From Thermococcaceae archaeon (GTDB lineage: Archaea; Methanobacteriota_B; Thermococci; Thermococcales; Thermococcaceae), in the NCBI GenBank assembly GCA_030156945.1, contig JASGLT010000003.1, positions 62,001 to 126,000 on the forward strand: a stretch of DNA of 64,000 bases, written 5' to 3'. Both the position numbers and the translations under genes were made by a program. Numbering within the stretch: position 1 is the stretch's first letter; the number at the start of each line of letters is the position of its first letter. Below, piece by piece: positions 7,957-16,293 of the stretch. Under the pieces are notes generated by a model. The model was not told the origin of the DNA and ran no database searches. It was given only the letters and a program-made list of their open reading frames with translations.

Positions 7957-8738
7957 AGACCATAATAGAGGCCAGAGACCTTAAAAAGCACTTCAGGAGC
8001 ATCAAGGCCCTTGACGGGATTACCGTTGAGATTCCTGAAGGCGTAACGCTCATTCTCGGTCCCAACGGTGGCGGAAAGAGCACGTTCCTCAAGCTGGCCA
8101 CAGGCGTTTACAGGCCGACCTCAGGAGAAATCCTCGTGTTCGGAGAGAAACCGTGGAACAACAGGAGAGTTAAAGAGCGCTTCAGCGTTGCCTATGACCC
8201 GCCCGCGTTTCCGCAGTTCGTGACGGGAAGGGAGTGGCTGAAGTTCTTCGCAGAGAGCAGGGGAGTTGGGGAGGAGTCCATAATTAAAGCTGCAGAGCTC
8301 TTCGATGCAACCTCCTTCCTGGACAAGAGGATAAGCGAGTACTCGTCTGGGATGCTGAAGAGGATTTCACTCGCTCAGGCCTTTGTGGGGGAGCCAGAGC
8401 TGGTTTTTCTCGACGAGCCGCTGGCCAACATTGACTTCGACAGCATGGAGAAAGTCATCGAAGTCATCGAGGGCATGAAAGGCAAGAGAAGCTTCGTGAT
8501 AATCAGCCACATCTGGGAGCCATTGATGCCGGTAGTGGACTGGGTCGTCGTGATTGGGAACGGGAAGCTCGTGTTGAGCGGAAGGGCCGAAGAAGTGCAG
8601 GAAGATGTCGAGAGGCTGTTCAAGCCCCGCCTAACAAAAAAGGGTGGGGGGAAGAAGCCCCTCCAGGGGCAGGAGGGTCGGCAGGTTTCACGCGGAGGTG
8701 AACCCAGTGAAGTGGAATTCCCCCCACCCGCAGAGTAA
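7953..8738 (+). CDS. ABC transporter ATPase of the exporter operon
   Basis: 261-residue ATPase with Walker A GPNGGGKST (36-44), a degenerate signature YSSGMLKRISLAQA typical of ABC-2 export ATPases, Walker B LVFLDEPLANID, and the switch histidine in VIISHIWE. ATG 7953 follows GGTGGGGG and overlaps the previous stop. The last 30 or so residues (from GGGKKPLQGQ) look unlike any ABC C-terminus; they are rich in Gly, Pro and Glu and are encoded by a strongly folded DNA element. The natural stop may have been lost by recombination at the 16-bp repeat. Confidence 0.88.
   Translation: MKTIIEARDLKKHFRSIKALDGITVEIPEGVTLILGPNGGGKSTFLKLATGVYRPTSGEILVFGEKPWNNRRVKERFSVAYDPPAFPQFVTGREWLKFFAESRGVGEESIIKAAELFDATSFLDKRISEYSSGMLKRISLAQAFVGEPELVFLDEPLANIDFDSMEKVIEVIEGMKGKRSFVIISHIWEPLMPVVDWVVVIGNGKLVLSGRAEEVQEDVERLFKPRLTKKGGGKKPLQGQEGRQVSRGGEPSEVEFPPPAE
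8642..8729 (+). other. Strongly folded 88-nt element inside the ATPase 3' end (possible embedded RNA)
   Basis: GGGTGGGGGGAA at 8642-8653 is perfectly complementary to TTCCCCCCACCC at 8718-8729. Inside lie a perfect hairpin GCCCC-TCCA-GGGGC (8657-8670) and a second hairpin GGTT(T)CAC-GCGGAG-GTGAACC (8684-8704). Together they make a three-way junction with a single-stranded AGGAGGGTCGGC between the two inner hairpins. Such structure within a coding 3' end is unusual. It could be an RNA processing or termination element, a stand-alone RNA, or one end of an acquired segment. Confidence 0.5.
8667..8682 (+). repeat. 16-bp direct repeat, right copy
   Basis: GGGCAGGAGGGTCGGC is identical to 4235-4250 and sits in the same context, directly after a GCCC-type hairpin. 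The two copies bracket the whole exporter operon. No third copy was noticed in the window. Confidence 0.7.
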
Positions 8739-8792
8739 TCGGGGGAATAACTATTTAAACTTTTTCGGTGTTTTCCATCGAACGGTGGTATG

Positions 8793-9905
8793 ATGAAACT
8801 CGTTCACGACCCCCTCCATGGCTACATAGAGCTCGATGACTTCGCGGTGAGGCTCGTTGATACCCCCGAGTTCCAGAGGCTGAGGAGGATAACACAGCTT
8901 GGCTTTGCATTTTTGGCCTATCCCTCAGCAAGACACACCCGTTTCGAGCACTCACTTGGGACCTTTCACCTCGCGAAGCGGGTAAGGGGATACAATCCCG
9001 AAGTCGAGGAGGGGGTAGTCTATGCCGCCCTCCTTCACGACCTCGGCCATTATCCTTTCTCTCACACGCTCGAAGGCATATTTCCGAAGCACGAGGAAAA
9101 CACGGCCTGGATAATAAAACACGGAAGTGTCGGAGACGTTATCCGGGAGAGGTACTCAATCCCCGAGTTTTTGAACCTCCTAAAACATCCCGTTGTGAGC
9201 GGCGACATCGATGTGGACAGGATGGACTACCTTGTTAGGGACGCCTATTACACGGGGGCGGCTTACGGGGTTGTCGACCTTGAGAGGCTCCTAAGGAACC
9301 TGAAGTTCGACGGCAGGAGGTTAATCGTTGAAGAGAAAGGACTGATAGCGGCTCAAAACCTCCTCCTCGCGAGAGCTATGATGCATCCCACTGTTTATTT
9401 CCACCACACCGCAAAGATAGCTGAAGCCATGCTGAGAAAAGCCGTTGAGCTCGAGGGAATACTCCTTGAGGAAATACGAACTATGGACGAGATAGACCTC
9501 ATTTCAAAGCTCAGGAATAGCGAGAAACCTGAAGTAAGAGACCTCATAAAAGCCATAGACAGCAGAAATCTCTACAAAAGGGCTTACTGCTCAAAGGTGG
9601 AGCTCGAAGGGAAGATCCTCGATGAGATGAAGGGAGTCCTTGAAGATGAGTTCGGCCATCTCGCCATCCTTAACTACCCTCCCAAGCCCAAGTACGAGGA
9701 GAGGAACGCATTCGTCATGACCGGTGGGGAGCTTAGGAGGCTGAGTGATGTTTCACCCCTTGTAAAGTCCCTTGTGGAAATGAAGGACGTTCACTGGGAA
9801 TGGTGCGTTTATGCCAAGAAGGAGATAAAAGAGGAGGTAGGAGCATTTCTGAAAAGCTTTTTAGACCCTTACCGCAGCAATTATTCGGGCAAGGAGCGTG
9901 GGTGA
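8793..9905 (+). CDS. HD-domain phosphohydrolase (COG1078, dGTPase-like)
   Basis: 370-residue HD-superfamily enzyme. The N-terminal motifs RLRRITQLG and HTRFEHSLGT, the metal-binding HDLGHYPFSH, and DVDRMDYLVRDAYYTG place it in the COG1078/SAMHD1-like dNTP triphosphohydrolase group. The substrate is unknown. ATG 8793 is preferred over 8790 for spacing to GGTGG. TATA-like TATTTAAAC at about 8751-8759. A second homolog lies at 60156 in this window. The small gene at 9898 overlaps its last codons. Confidence 0.85.
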   Translation: MKLVHDPLHGYIELDDFAVRLVDTPEFQRLRRITQLGFAFLAYPSARHTRFEHSLGTFHLAKRVRGYNPEVEEGVVYAALLHDLGHYPFSHTLEGIFPKHEENTAWIIKHGSVGDVIRERYSIPEFLNLLKHPVVSGDIDVDRMDYLVRDAYYTGAAYGVVDLERLLRNLKFDGRRLIVEEKGLIAAQNLLLARAMMHPTVYFHHTAKIAEAMLRKAVELEGILLEEIRTMDEIDLISKLRNSEKPEVRDLIKAIDSRNLYKRAYCSKVELEGKILDEMKGVLEDEFGHLAILNYPPKPKYEERNAFVMTGGELRRLSDVSPLVKSLVEMKDVHWEWCVYAKKEIKEEVGAFLKSFLDPYRSNYSGKERG

Positions 9906-10038
9906 GGTAGTAGTTACCGAGGACGAGATAATCATGTACGAAAAGCTTAAGCTGATTTCCGAGTTGGCGCCGATACGGAAAAGAATAGCCGAGTTCAAAA
10001 GAAAGGTTGAAAGAGATCAAGAATGCTCAGAGAGTTAG
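9898..10038 (+). CDS. Small charged protein, likely partner of the DUF6516 gene
   Basis: 46 codons from a GTG at 9898 overlapping the end of the HD gene, ending at TAG 10036-10038. The product is charged and helical (VGEVVVTEDEIIMYEKLKL..., with PIRKRIAEFKRKVERD). Its end overlaps the ATG of the DUF6516-like gene, the arrangement expected of an antitoxin-toxin pair. The ribosome-binding site AAGGAG is unusually close to the start, so ATG 9934 may be used instead. Function not established. Confidence 0.4.
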   Translation: MGEVVVTEDEIIMYEKLKLISELAPIRKRIAEFKRKVERDQECSES

Positions 10039-10369
10039 AATTGCTTGAGAAAAACGAGATAGTCAGGTCTTATGATATACTTGACTACAAAGAAGGTTCG
10101 GACTTCTATTCTGAAGATACGCGCGGAGCTAATTGATGGGAGTGTTCTCCATATTCGGGAGTTCGTATCCGACGAGGAATACAACTACTCCTTTCAAGGG
10201 CAGAGGAACCGTGAACTGGTAATACGGTGGGATAGCACCGCACCACCGGGACCTACCCACCTTCCCACACCACAAGCATGTTGGTAGTGAAAGGAACGTG
10301 CTTCCATCATCAGAAATCACTTTAGAGGAAGTGCTGGGGGTCATCTCTTTCCGCATACAAAACCCTTAA
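10023..10369 (+). pseudogene. DUF6516-family toxin-like protein, two frameshifts
   Basis: Translation in three successive frames rebuilds one protein. Frame 1 from ATG 10023 gives MLRELELLEKNEIVRSYDIL..GSDFY. Frame 2 gives LKIRAELIDGSVLHIREF..NYSFQ..LVIRWDS. Frame 3 gives APHHRDLPTFPHHKHVG..EITLEEVLGVISFRI and ends at TAA 10367-10369. The whole matches the DUF6516 pattern of small proteins common in Thermococcus, with the W-D...PHH..L..FPHHKH block. Two frameshifts (near 10112 and 10234) break it. No single frame encodes a complete product. Confidence 0.8.
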
Positions 10370-10477
10370 GTACTCCGACCTCAATTCCCAAGCTCCGATT
10401 CTCAACCGGGAAAAGCTTTATAACTGGACTTTTTAAGTTAAGCCGACAAGCTCATTCAAGAGGATAGGTGGTGTATT

Positions 10478-12676
10478 ATGGGAAGAAGGGAAGAGATGAT
10501 TGCGAAGATTAAGGAGTTGATGACCCAGCCTGAGAGGATCAGGAACATGGGTATTGCCGCTCACATTGACCATGGAAAGACGACGCTGAGCGACAACCTG
10601 CTTGCCGGGGCTGGGATGATAAGCGAGGAGCTCGCTGGGAAGCAACTCGTACTTGACTTCGACGAGCAGGAGCAGGCGAGGGGTATCACCATCAACGCGG
10701 CAAACGTTTCGATGGTCCACAACTACGAGGGCAACGACTACCTCATCAACCTCATCGACACCCCGGGCCACGTCGACTTCGGTGGTGACGTTACGAGAGC
10801 AATGAGAGCCATAGACGGTGCCATCATCGTCGTTGACGCGGTTGAGGGTGTCATGCCTCAGACAGAGACCGTTCTGAGACAGGCCCTCAGGGAGTACGTC
10901 AAGCCGGTTCTCTTCATCAACAAGGTTGACAGGCTTATCAAGGAGCTCAAGCTCACTCCCCAGCAGATGCAGGAGCGCTTCGTCAAGGTCATCACCGACG
11001 TGAACAGGCTCATCAAGAGGTACGCTCCGCCAGAGTTCAAGGACAAGTGGCTCGTCAAGGTCGAGGACGGTAGCGTCGCCTTCGGTAGCGCTTACTACAA
11101 CTGGGCCCTCAGCGTCCCGTTCATGAGGAAGACCGGCGTCTCATTCAAGGACATCATCGACCTCACCAACGCTGGTGACCTCAAGACCCTCAGGAAGAAG
11201 GCCCCGCTCCACGTCGTCGTCCTGGATATGGTCGTTAAGCACCTCCCGAACCCGCTCGAGGCCCAGAAATATAGAATCCCGCACCTCTGGAGGGGCGACA
11301 TAAACAGCGAGGTCGGCCAGGCAATGATGAACTGCGACCCGAAGGGCCCGATGACCATGGTCGTTACCAAGATCATCCTCGACAAGCACGCCGGTGAGGT
11401 AGCTACCGGCCGTGTCTGGAGCGGTACCGTCAAGACCGGCCAGGAGGTCTACCTCATCAACAGCAAGAGGAAATCCAGAATCCAGCAGGTCGGTATCTAC
11501 ATGGGTCCCGAGAGGGTCAACATGGAGGCCGTTCCCGCTGGAAACATCGTCGCCGTTACCGGTCTCCGAGATGCGATGGCTGGTGAAACAGTTTCAGTCC
11601 AGGAAATTGAACCGTTCGAAGCCCTCCACTACACCAGCGAGCCGGTCGTTACCGTTGCTATCGAGGCCAAGAACGTCAAGGACCTTCCGAAGCTCGTAGA
11701 GGCCCTCAGGCAGCTCGCCAAGGAGGACCCGACCCTCCACGTCAAGATCGACGAGGAAACCGGCCAGCACCTCCTCAGCGGTATGGGTGAGCTCCACCTT
11801 GAGGTCAAGCTCCACAGGCTCAAGACCGAATGGAAGCTCGACGTCGACGTTTCACCGCCGATCGTCGTCTACCGCGAGAGCGTCACCAAGCAGAGCCCGA
11901 TCGTCGAGGGCAAGTCACCCAACAAGCACAACAGGTTCTACATCACAGTCGAGCCGATGCCCGACGAAATTTACCAGGCTATCAGGGAGGGCGAGATTCC
12001 GGAGGGCAGGCCGAAGGACCCGAAGGCCGTTGCCAAGAAGCTCGCCGAGCTCGGCATGGACTACGAAATAGCGAAGGGCATCGTCGACGTCTACAACGGC
12101 AACATGTTCTTCGACAACACCAAGGGTATCCAGTACCTCAACGAGGTCATGGACCTCCTCGTTGACGGTTTCCACCAGGCCATGGATGAGGGACCGCTCG
12201 CGAGGGAGCCCGTCATGAAGGTCATCGTCAGGCTCCACGACGCCAAGATCCACGAGGACAACGTCCACCGCGGTCCGGCCCAGATTTACCCGGCCATCAG
12301 GACTGCCATCCACTGTGCCATGATGAAGGCCAACCCGGTCCTCTACGAGCCGTACCAGAAGGTCATCATCAACATACCCTACGAGTACATGGGTGCCGTC
12401 AGCAGGGAGATCAACCAGAGGCGCGGTCAGCTCATCGACATGAGACAGGAAGGAGAGGTTATGATAATCATCGCTGAGGCTCCGGTTGCCGAGATGTTCG
12501 GATTCGCGGCGGCTATACGTGGAGCCACCAGCGGAAAGGCCCTCTGGAGCACGGAGCACGCAGGATTCAAGCGCGTTCCGAACGAGCTGGCAGTGAACGT
12601 CATAAGGCAGATACGGCAGAGGAAGGGTCTCGATCCGAACCCGCCGAAGGAGCAGGACGTCTGCCCGCAGCAGTGA
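10478..12676 (+). CDS. fusA: Translation elongation factor EF-2
   Basis: 732-residue archaeal EF-2, the full family length. The G domain begins with AHIDHGKTT (28-36), followed by [10 protein letters not shown] and NKVD. The diphthamide histidine is His597 in NVHRGPAQ. Codon use is strongly biased (GAC, AAG, GTC), as expected of a very highly expressed gene. A TATA-like CTTTATAAC lies at about 10415-10423; the leader carries AGGTGG ahead of the ATG. Confidence 0.98.
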   Translation: MGRREEMIAKIKELMTQPERIRNMGIAAHIDHGKTTLSDNLLAGAGMISEELAGKQLVLDFDEQEQARGITINAANVSMVHNYEGNDYLINLIDTPGHVDFGGDVTRAMRAIDGAIIVVDAVEGVMPQTETVLRQALREYVKPVLFINKVDRLIKELKLTPQQMQERFVKVITDVNRLIKRYAPPEFKDKWLVKVEDGSVAFGSAYYNWALSVPFMRKTGVSFKDIIDLTNAGDLKTLRKKAPLHVVVLDMVVKHLPNPLEAQKYRIPHLWRGDINSEVGQAMMNCDPKGPMTMVVTKIILDKHAGEVATGRVWSGTVKTGQEVYLINSKRKSRIQQVGIYMGPERVNMEAVPAGNIVAVTGLRDAMAGETVSVQEIEPFEALHYTSEPVVTVAIEAKNVKDLPKLVEALRQLAKEDPTLHVKIDEETGQHLLSGMGELHLEVKLHRLKTEWKLDVDVSPPIVVYRESVTKQSPIVEGKSPNKHNRFYITVEPMPDEIYQAIREGEIPEGRPKDPKAVAKKLAELGMDYEIAKGIVDVYNGNMFFDNTKGIQYLNEVMDLLVDGFHQAMDEGPLAREPVMKVIVRLHDAKIHEDNVHRGPAQIYPAIRTAIHCAMMKANPVLYEPYQKVIINIPYEYMGAVSREINQRRGQLIDMRQEGEVMIIIAEAPVAEMFGFAAAIRGATSGKALWSTEHAGFKRVPNELAVNVIRQIRQRKGLDPNPPKEQDVCPQQ

Positions 12677-12720
12677 TGCGGGCTTTCTCCCAAAATTTCC
12701 AGGTTTTCAAAATTTTACGT

Positions 12721-13857
12721 CTAATTCCTTCTTTTCATGGCTTCAAGAACGACATCAAATGGAGCATCTGTTTTTATTGCTGTTGGGGAGAAGTGAGTTC
12801 TGGTTGCCTTGAAGCCCTCCTCCCTCAGGCGCTCCATAAGAGCTGAAAGCTTCCCAACTTGAATTCCATGGCGCCTGGCAATTGCATGGGTTTCGTAATA
12901 GAAGGGCAAATCCAGCTCCTCAAGTATTAGTTCAAGGAAGGGGAGGGTTTTTCTGCTTGCCAGGGGATGATCCTTTGCCTCTTGGAGCATTTTCTCGACG
13001 AATTCGTCATCCTTCAAGGGACCGAGCCACATCGGGCCATGAGCCCCTAACTTACCTGGTAAAAACTCCTCAGAGTACTCAAACTTCCCGTCCTTATCCT
13101 GCCACAGGTAACCGAGCCTCTTTAGGCTCCTATCTGCCACCCTTGCACCGCTCTCCATTCTCAGAAATACCCTGAAGTAATGATCCCTGTAATATGCCAG
13201 GAGAACCTCGATTCCCAGGTCGTATTTTGCGGCGTACCTTGCGATAGTGGCAACTAAAATCCGGAGGCCCGCCTCATGGCAGAGCTCTCCCCTAATCGGA
13301 ATCGAGAGATACTTTCTGAGGCATGCTTGCCTGTAAGCCCCACAGAGAACCCCCGTGTCGGTGGCGGTTACGGCCAGAACGCCATTTCTCCTGACGCTTC
13401 TCAAAGAGGTGTCAAGAAATTCCACGGGAGACCCAAAGGGATCCAGATCAAGAAAATCGAAGTATCGAAACTTTTCAGCCATCAGCCTGTTGGCGTCATC
13501 GAGGTTGGCAATCATCGGCTTTTCGCCGTCAAACCTTACCCTCTTCTCTCCAATATACTTCCCCTCGATACCGAAGTTCAGCTCAATGTTCTTCAGAATC
13601 AGCCTGAAAGCATGAGGGTTTATATCGTTAAGCCAGATTTCCTCAGCGGGTGTTTCGAGAGCATAGCGAATACCCCTTATTCCCGTTGCCGAAAGGGCAT
13701 CGAGTACAGTCCTGGGTTTAAGGACTTTTAGTGCAAACACGCTTATGTCCCGGTTTAAAGACATTTTAGGGTTGTAGAATACCGGAGAGTCGTAAATTCT
13801 CTCGGCCTTCGGCACAAGGATTCTCGCAAGACCTTCCTGGATTTCCTTGAGTTCCAT
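12721..13857 (-). CDS. trm1: tRNA (guanine26-N2)-dimethyltransferase Trm1
   Basis: 378-residue Rossmann methyltransferase. The start [16 protein letters not shown], the SAM motif [16 protein letters not shown], the D-aspartate loop WLNDINPHA and the catalytic LDLDPFGSP with TATD are typical of Trm1, which makes m2,2G at position 26 of tRNA using SAM. Length agrees with archaeal members. It converges on the EF-2 gene with 44 bp between stops and lies downstream of the L35Ae gene, probably in one unit. Confidence 0.95.
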   Translation of the reverse strand: MELKEIQEGLARILVPKAERIYDSPVFYNPKMSLNRDISVFALKVLKPRTVLDALSATGIRGIRYALETPAEEIWLNDINPHAFRLILKNIELNFGIEGKYIGEKRVRFDGEKPMIANLDDANRLMAEKFRYFDFLDLDPFGSPVEFLDTSLRSVRRNGVLAVTATDTGVLCGAYRQACLRKYLSIPIRGELCHEAGLRILVATIARYAAKYDLGIEVLLAYYRDHYFRVFLRMESGARVADRSLKRLGYLWQDKDGKFEYSEEFLPGKLGAHGPMWLGPLKDDEFVEKMLQEAKDHPLASRKTLPFLELILEELDLPFYYETHAIARRHGIQVGKLSALMERLREEGFKATRTHFSPTAIKTDAPFDVVLEAMKRRN

Positions 13858-13904
13858 GCTCCCACCAAAGAAAGGAAAAGTTCAGCCTTTTAAAGGATTT
13901 GCCG

Positions 13905-14171
13905 TCAGAGAATCTCTACGTAATCTCCAAGAGCCTGACCCGGAAGCCCGGACTTGAAGTAAGCTTTAACCTCTCCACCGTTCCCGTGGGTTCTGACTAT
14001 CTTTCCAAACATCTTCCTGCCGGTTGGCGTTTTCCAGACGACCTTTCTGCCAATGAGTCTGGCGGCACTTCCGCGGTCCTCAACGCCCAAAGGCTTCAGA
14101 ATCATCCTGTTGCTGTCCTGAGTCTCCTTAGAACCCGCGTAGGCAAGGACGATCGCCCTTCCCCTGGCCAT
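13905..14171 (-). CDS. rpl35ae: Ribosomal protein L35Ae
   Basis: 88-residue large-subunit protein of the L35Ae family, shared by archaea and eukaryotes. Typical motifs are [44 protein letters not shown] and the terminal [13 protein letters not shown]. The ATG at 14171 follows GGGTGAGG; an upstream GTG (14180) lies inside the ribosome-binding region and was not used. It is 47 bp upstream of trm1 on the same strand. Confidence 0.96.
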   Translation of the reverse strand: MARGRAIVLAYAGSKETQDSNRMILKPLGVEDRGSAARLIGRKVVWKTPTGRKMFGKIVRTHGNGGEVKAYFKSGLPGQALGDYVEIL

Positions 14172-14214
14172 CGTCCTCACCCGGATGGGTTAAAATGGCA
14201 AGTTTTTATAAGTT

Positions 14215-14877
14215 TTATCCCTCCCCAAGAAGCTCTGAAAGGGCGTCATCTATCTCCAGAAGCTCCCTAAGGGAGTTTATCTTGAGGAAATTGTCCCTTT
14301 CAAAAAGCAGGGCAACGTCGCTCTTGTACGGAGAACTCTTCTGAACAAGAAGGGTGTTCTCATCGAGAATGTATGTGAACCTGCTCGGACTGTCGTCAAC
14401 CCACACTACTGGTTCCTCAGGATAAAGTGAGCGGAGCCCCCAGAACTTCTGGAGCATGTCTTTCGTGCTCTTGAACGTTATGACGTCATCAAACTCGTCG
14501 TACCAGTTGGTCCGCTTCATGAATATGGCCTTTCCACCTGGATAAGTGTGCTCGCCGGAGAAGCTTATAACGGTTCTTCCCCTCTTTCTGAGCTCCCTCA
14601 CAACACGTCTGGCCCAAGGGAGGTCCTTTATGTATTTTGGCATTAGATTGTAGTACTCATGTATGGTTCCCTGGGCCACCAGCTCGTGGATTACACCAAG
14701 ATGTCTGTAAGTAAGTTTTCCTTTGATGAAAAGGAAAAGTGCCTGGTAGTATTCATCATAAAGCTCGCTCTCGATTACTGCGGGCATCGTCTTCTCGATG
14801 GCTATCCTAAGGGCTTTTTCAACCGCACCGGTGCTGTCAACGAGGGTGCCGTCAAAATCAAAGAGGTAAACCACCAT
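14215..14877 (-). CDS. HAD-superfamily hydrolase
   Basis: 220-residue HAD enzyme. Motif I is FDFDGTLVD at residues 6-14, motif II the serine in ISFSGEH, motif III the lysine of FKSTK, and motif IV VDDSPS. Together these give an aspartate-based phosphatase active site. The substrate is unknown. ATG 14877 was preferred to TTG 14883 for its spacing to GGGGAT. It is probably the first gene of the unit with L35Ae and Trm1. Confidence 0.85.
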   Translation of the reverse strand: MVVYLFDFDGTLVDSTGAVEKALRIAIEKTMPAVIESELYDEYYQALFLFIKGKLTYRHLGVIHELVAQGTIHEYYNLMPKYIKDLPWARRVVRELRKRGRTVISFSGEHTYPGGKAIFMKRTNWYDEFDDVITFKSTKDMLQKFWGLRSLYPEEPVVWVDDSPSRFTYILDENTLLVQKSSPYKSDVALLFERDNFLKINSLRELLEIDDALSELLGEG

Positions 14878-14969
14878 GCTCAATCCCCTAAAAGATTTTT
14901 ATGACGTTGTTTATATCTCTTCCGAAATCATTTTATAGCTTCGATCCAACTAACCGGCGGGTGATTTGA

Positions 14970-16016
14970 ATGAGAATTGAAAAGCTCAAGGAGTTTATAG
15001 CTGAAAAGGAGCTTGATGGAGTGCTCATAACGTCAAAGCCGAACCTGTTTTACTTTACTGGCAGCGACCCCGTCCTCGGCGGCTACCTCATCATCAGACC
15101 CGATGAGGAGGTTTTTGTTGTGCCGGAACTTGAATATGAGGAGGCTAAGGAGACCTCCAGAGTTCCCGTCGAGAAGTTTAAAACCGGTTCGGAGCTTTAC
15201 GAGATGCTTAAATCCTTTGGGCTGAAAAGGCTTGGTATAGAAGGCAAAACTTCCTTCTCAACGGTAAAGTCCCTGAAAGAAAAAGCTGGAGTAGAGAACC
15301 TCGAAGTGGTTGACGAAGTCATAAGGGACTTAAGGATAGTAAAAACCCCGGAGGAGATAGAAGTCATAGAAGCCGCCTGCAAGATAGCTGACCAGGCCAT
15401 GATGGCGGCTCTCGAAGAGATAAGCGAGGGCAAAAGGGAAATTGAGGTAGCGGCCAGAATGGAGTACGTCATGAAAATGCAGGGGGCGGAAAAGCCAGCC
15501 TTCGACACGATAATAGCGAGCGGCTGGAGATCGGCACTCCCCCACGGGGTTGCGAGCGAGAAGAGGATTGAAAGGGGTGAACTTGTAGTTATAGATGAAG
15601 GAGCACTCTACAGACGCTACCACTCGGACATCACGAGAACGATCGTCGTCGGTTCCCCCACCGAGAAGCAGAGGGAAATCTATGAAATTGTCCTTGAAGC
15701 CCAGAAGAAGGGCGTTGAAGAGGCTAGGCCGGGGATAACTGCGAAAGAGCTCGACACTATCGTGAGGAACGTTATAGAGGAGTATGGATACGGAGACAAG
15801 TTCATTCATTCTACCGGTCACGGAGTTGGCCTGGAAATTCATGAGTGGCCGAGAATCAGCCAGTACGATGAAACCGTGCTCAAACCTGGCATGGTGGTAA
15901 CCATAGAACCCGGAATTTACATCCCCAAGTTTGGGGGAGTTAGAATAGAAGACACCATCCTCATAACTGAAAATGGGGCAAGGAGACTGACAAAGACTGA
16001 GAGAGAGCTTATCTGA
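14970..16016 (+). CDS. pepQ: Xaa-Pro dipeptidase (prolidase)
   Basis: 348-residue prolidase that cleaves dipeptides with C-terminal proline in the cytoplasm. It has an N-terminal creatinase domain and a C-terminal pita-bread metallopeptidase domain. Metal ligands are visible as the two Asp of VVIDEGALYRRYHSDITRT, the His of STGHGVGLEIHE, and the Glu residues of TIEPGIYIPKFGGVRIEDT. The length equals that of the Pyrococcus enzyme class. GGGTGAT precedes ATG 14970. Confidence 0.96.
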   Translation: MRIEKLKEFIAEKELDGVLITSKPNLFYFTGSDPVLGGYLIIRPDEEVFVVPELEYEEAKETSRVPVEKFKTGSELYEMLKSFGLKRLGIEGKTSFSTVKSLKEKAGVENLEVVDEVIRDLRIVKTPEEIEVIEAACKIADQAMMAALEEISEGKREIEVAARMEYVMKMQGAEKPAFDTIIASGWRSALPHGVASEKRIERGELVVIDEGALYRRYHSDITRTIVVGSPTEKQREIYEIVLEAQKKGVEEARPGITAKELDTIVRNVIEEYGYGDKFIHSTGHGVGLEIHEWPRISQYDETVLKPGMVVTIEPGIYIPKFGGVRIEDTILITENGARRLTKTERELI

Positions 16017-16073
16017 GTCCATTTCTTTTAACTTTTGCCAAAATCTGGAAAGAAAAGAAAGGCCCCTCACTTC

Positions 16074-16178
16074 TCAGTAATCTTCCCTTACGGACGGCTT
16101 TTTCCTGCGCTCTCTCAGCTCCTCCATAGCCTCCCTCTCGCGGGCAAGCAACCAAACGTAGGCCACGCTTACACTCAT
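16074..16178 (-). CDS. 34-residue putative small protein
   Basis: The ATG at 16178 is preceded by a textbook GGAGGTGATATAT site and opens a 34-codon frame, ending at TGA 16074-16076. The product starts hydrophobic (MSVSVAYVWLLARE) and then becomes strongly charged (REAMEELRERRKKPSVRE), compatible with a small membrane-associated or helical protein. No homolog is recognised. It is convergent with pepQ and divergent from pelota. Confidence 0.5.
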   Translation of the reverse strand: MSVSVAYVWLLAREREAMEELRERRKKPSVREDY

Positions 16179-16293
16179 ATATATCACCTCCAGTGATACA
16201 TATTTTTCATGGCTTATAAACTTTTCGGTGATGTTGAGAACCCCTTGACAACTTTTTAAACTTCACTCAACAAACACCTCCAGGGGTGAGTGA

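Noticed and set aside
11915-12559. 214-aa minus-strand ORF opposite EF-2
   Set aside because: Mirror of the strongly codon-biased EF-2 gene, without motif or start signal.
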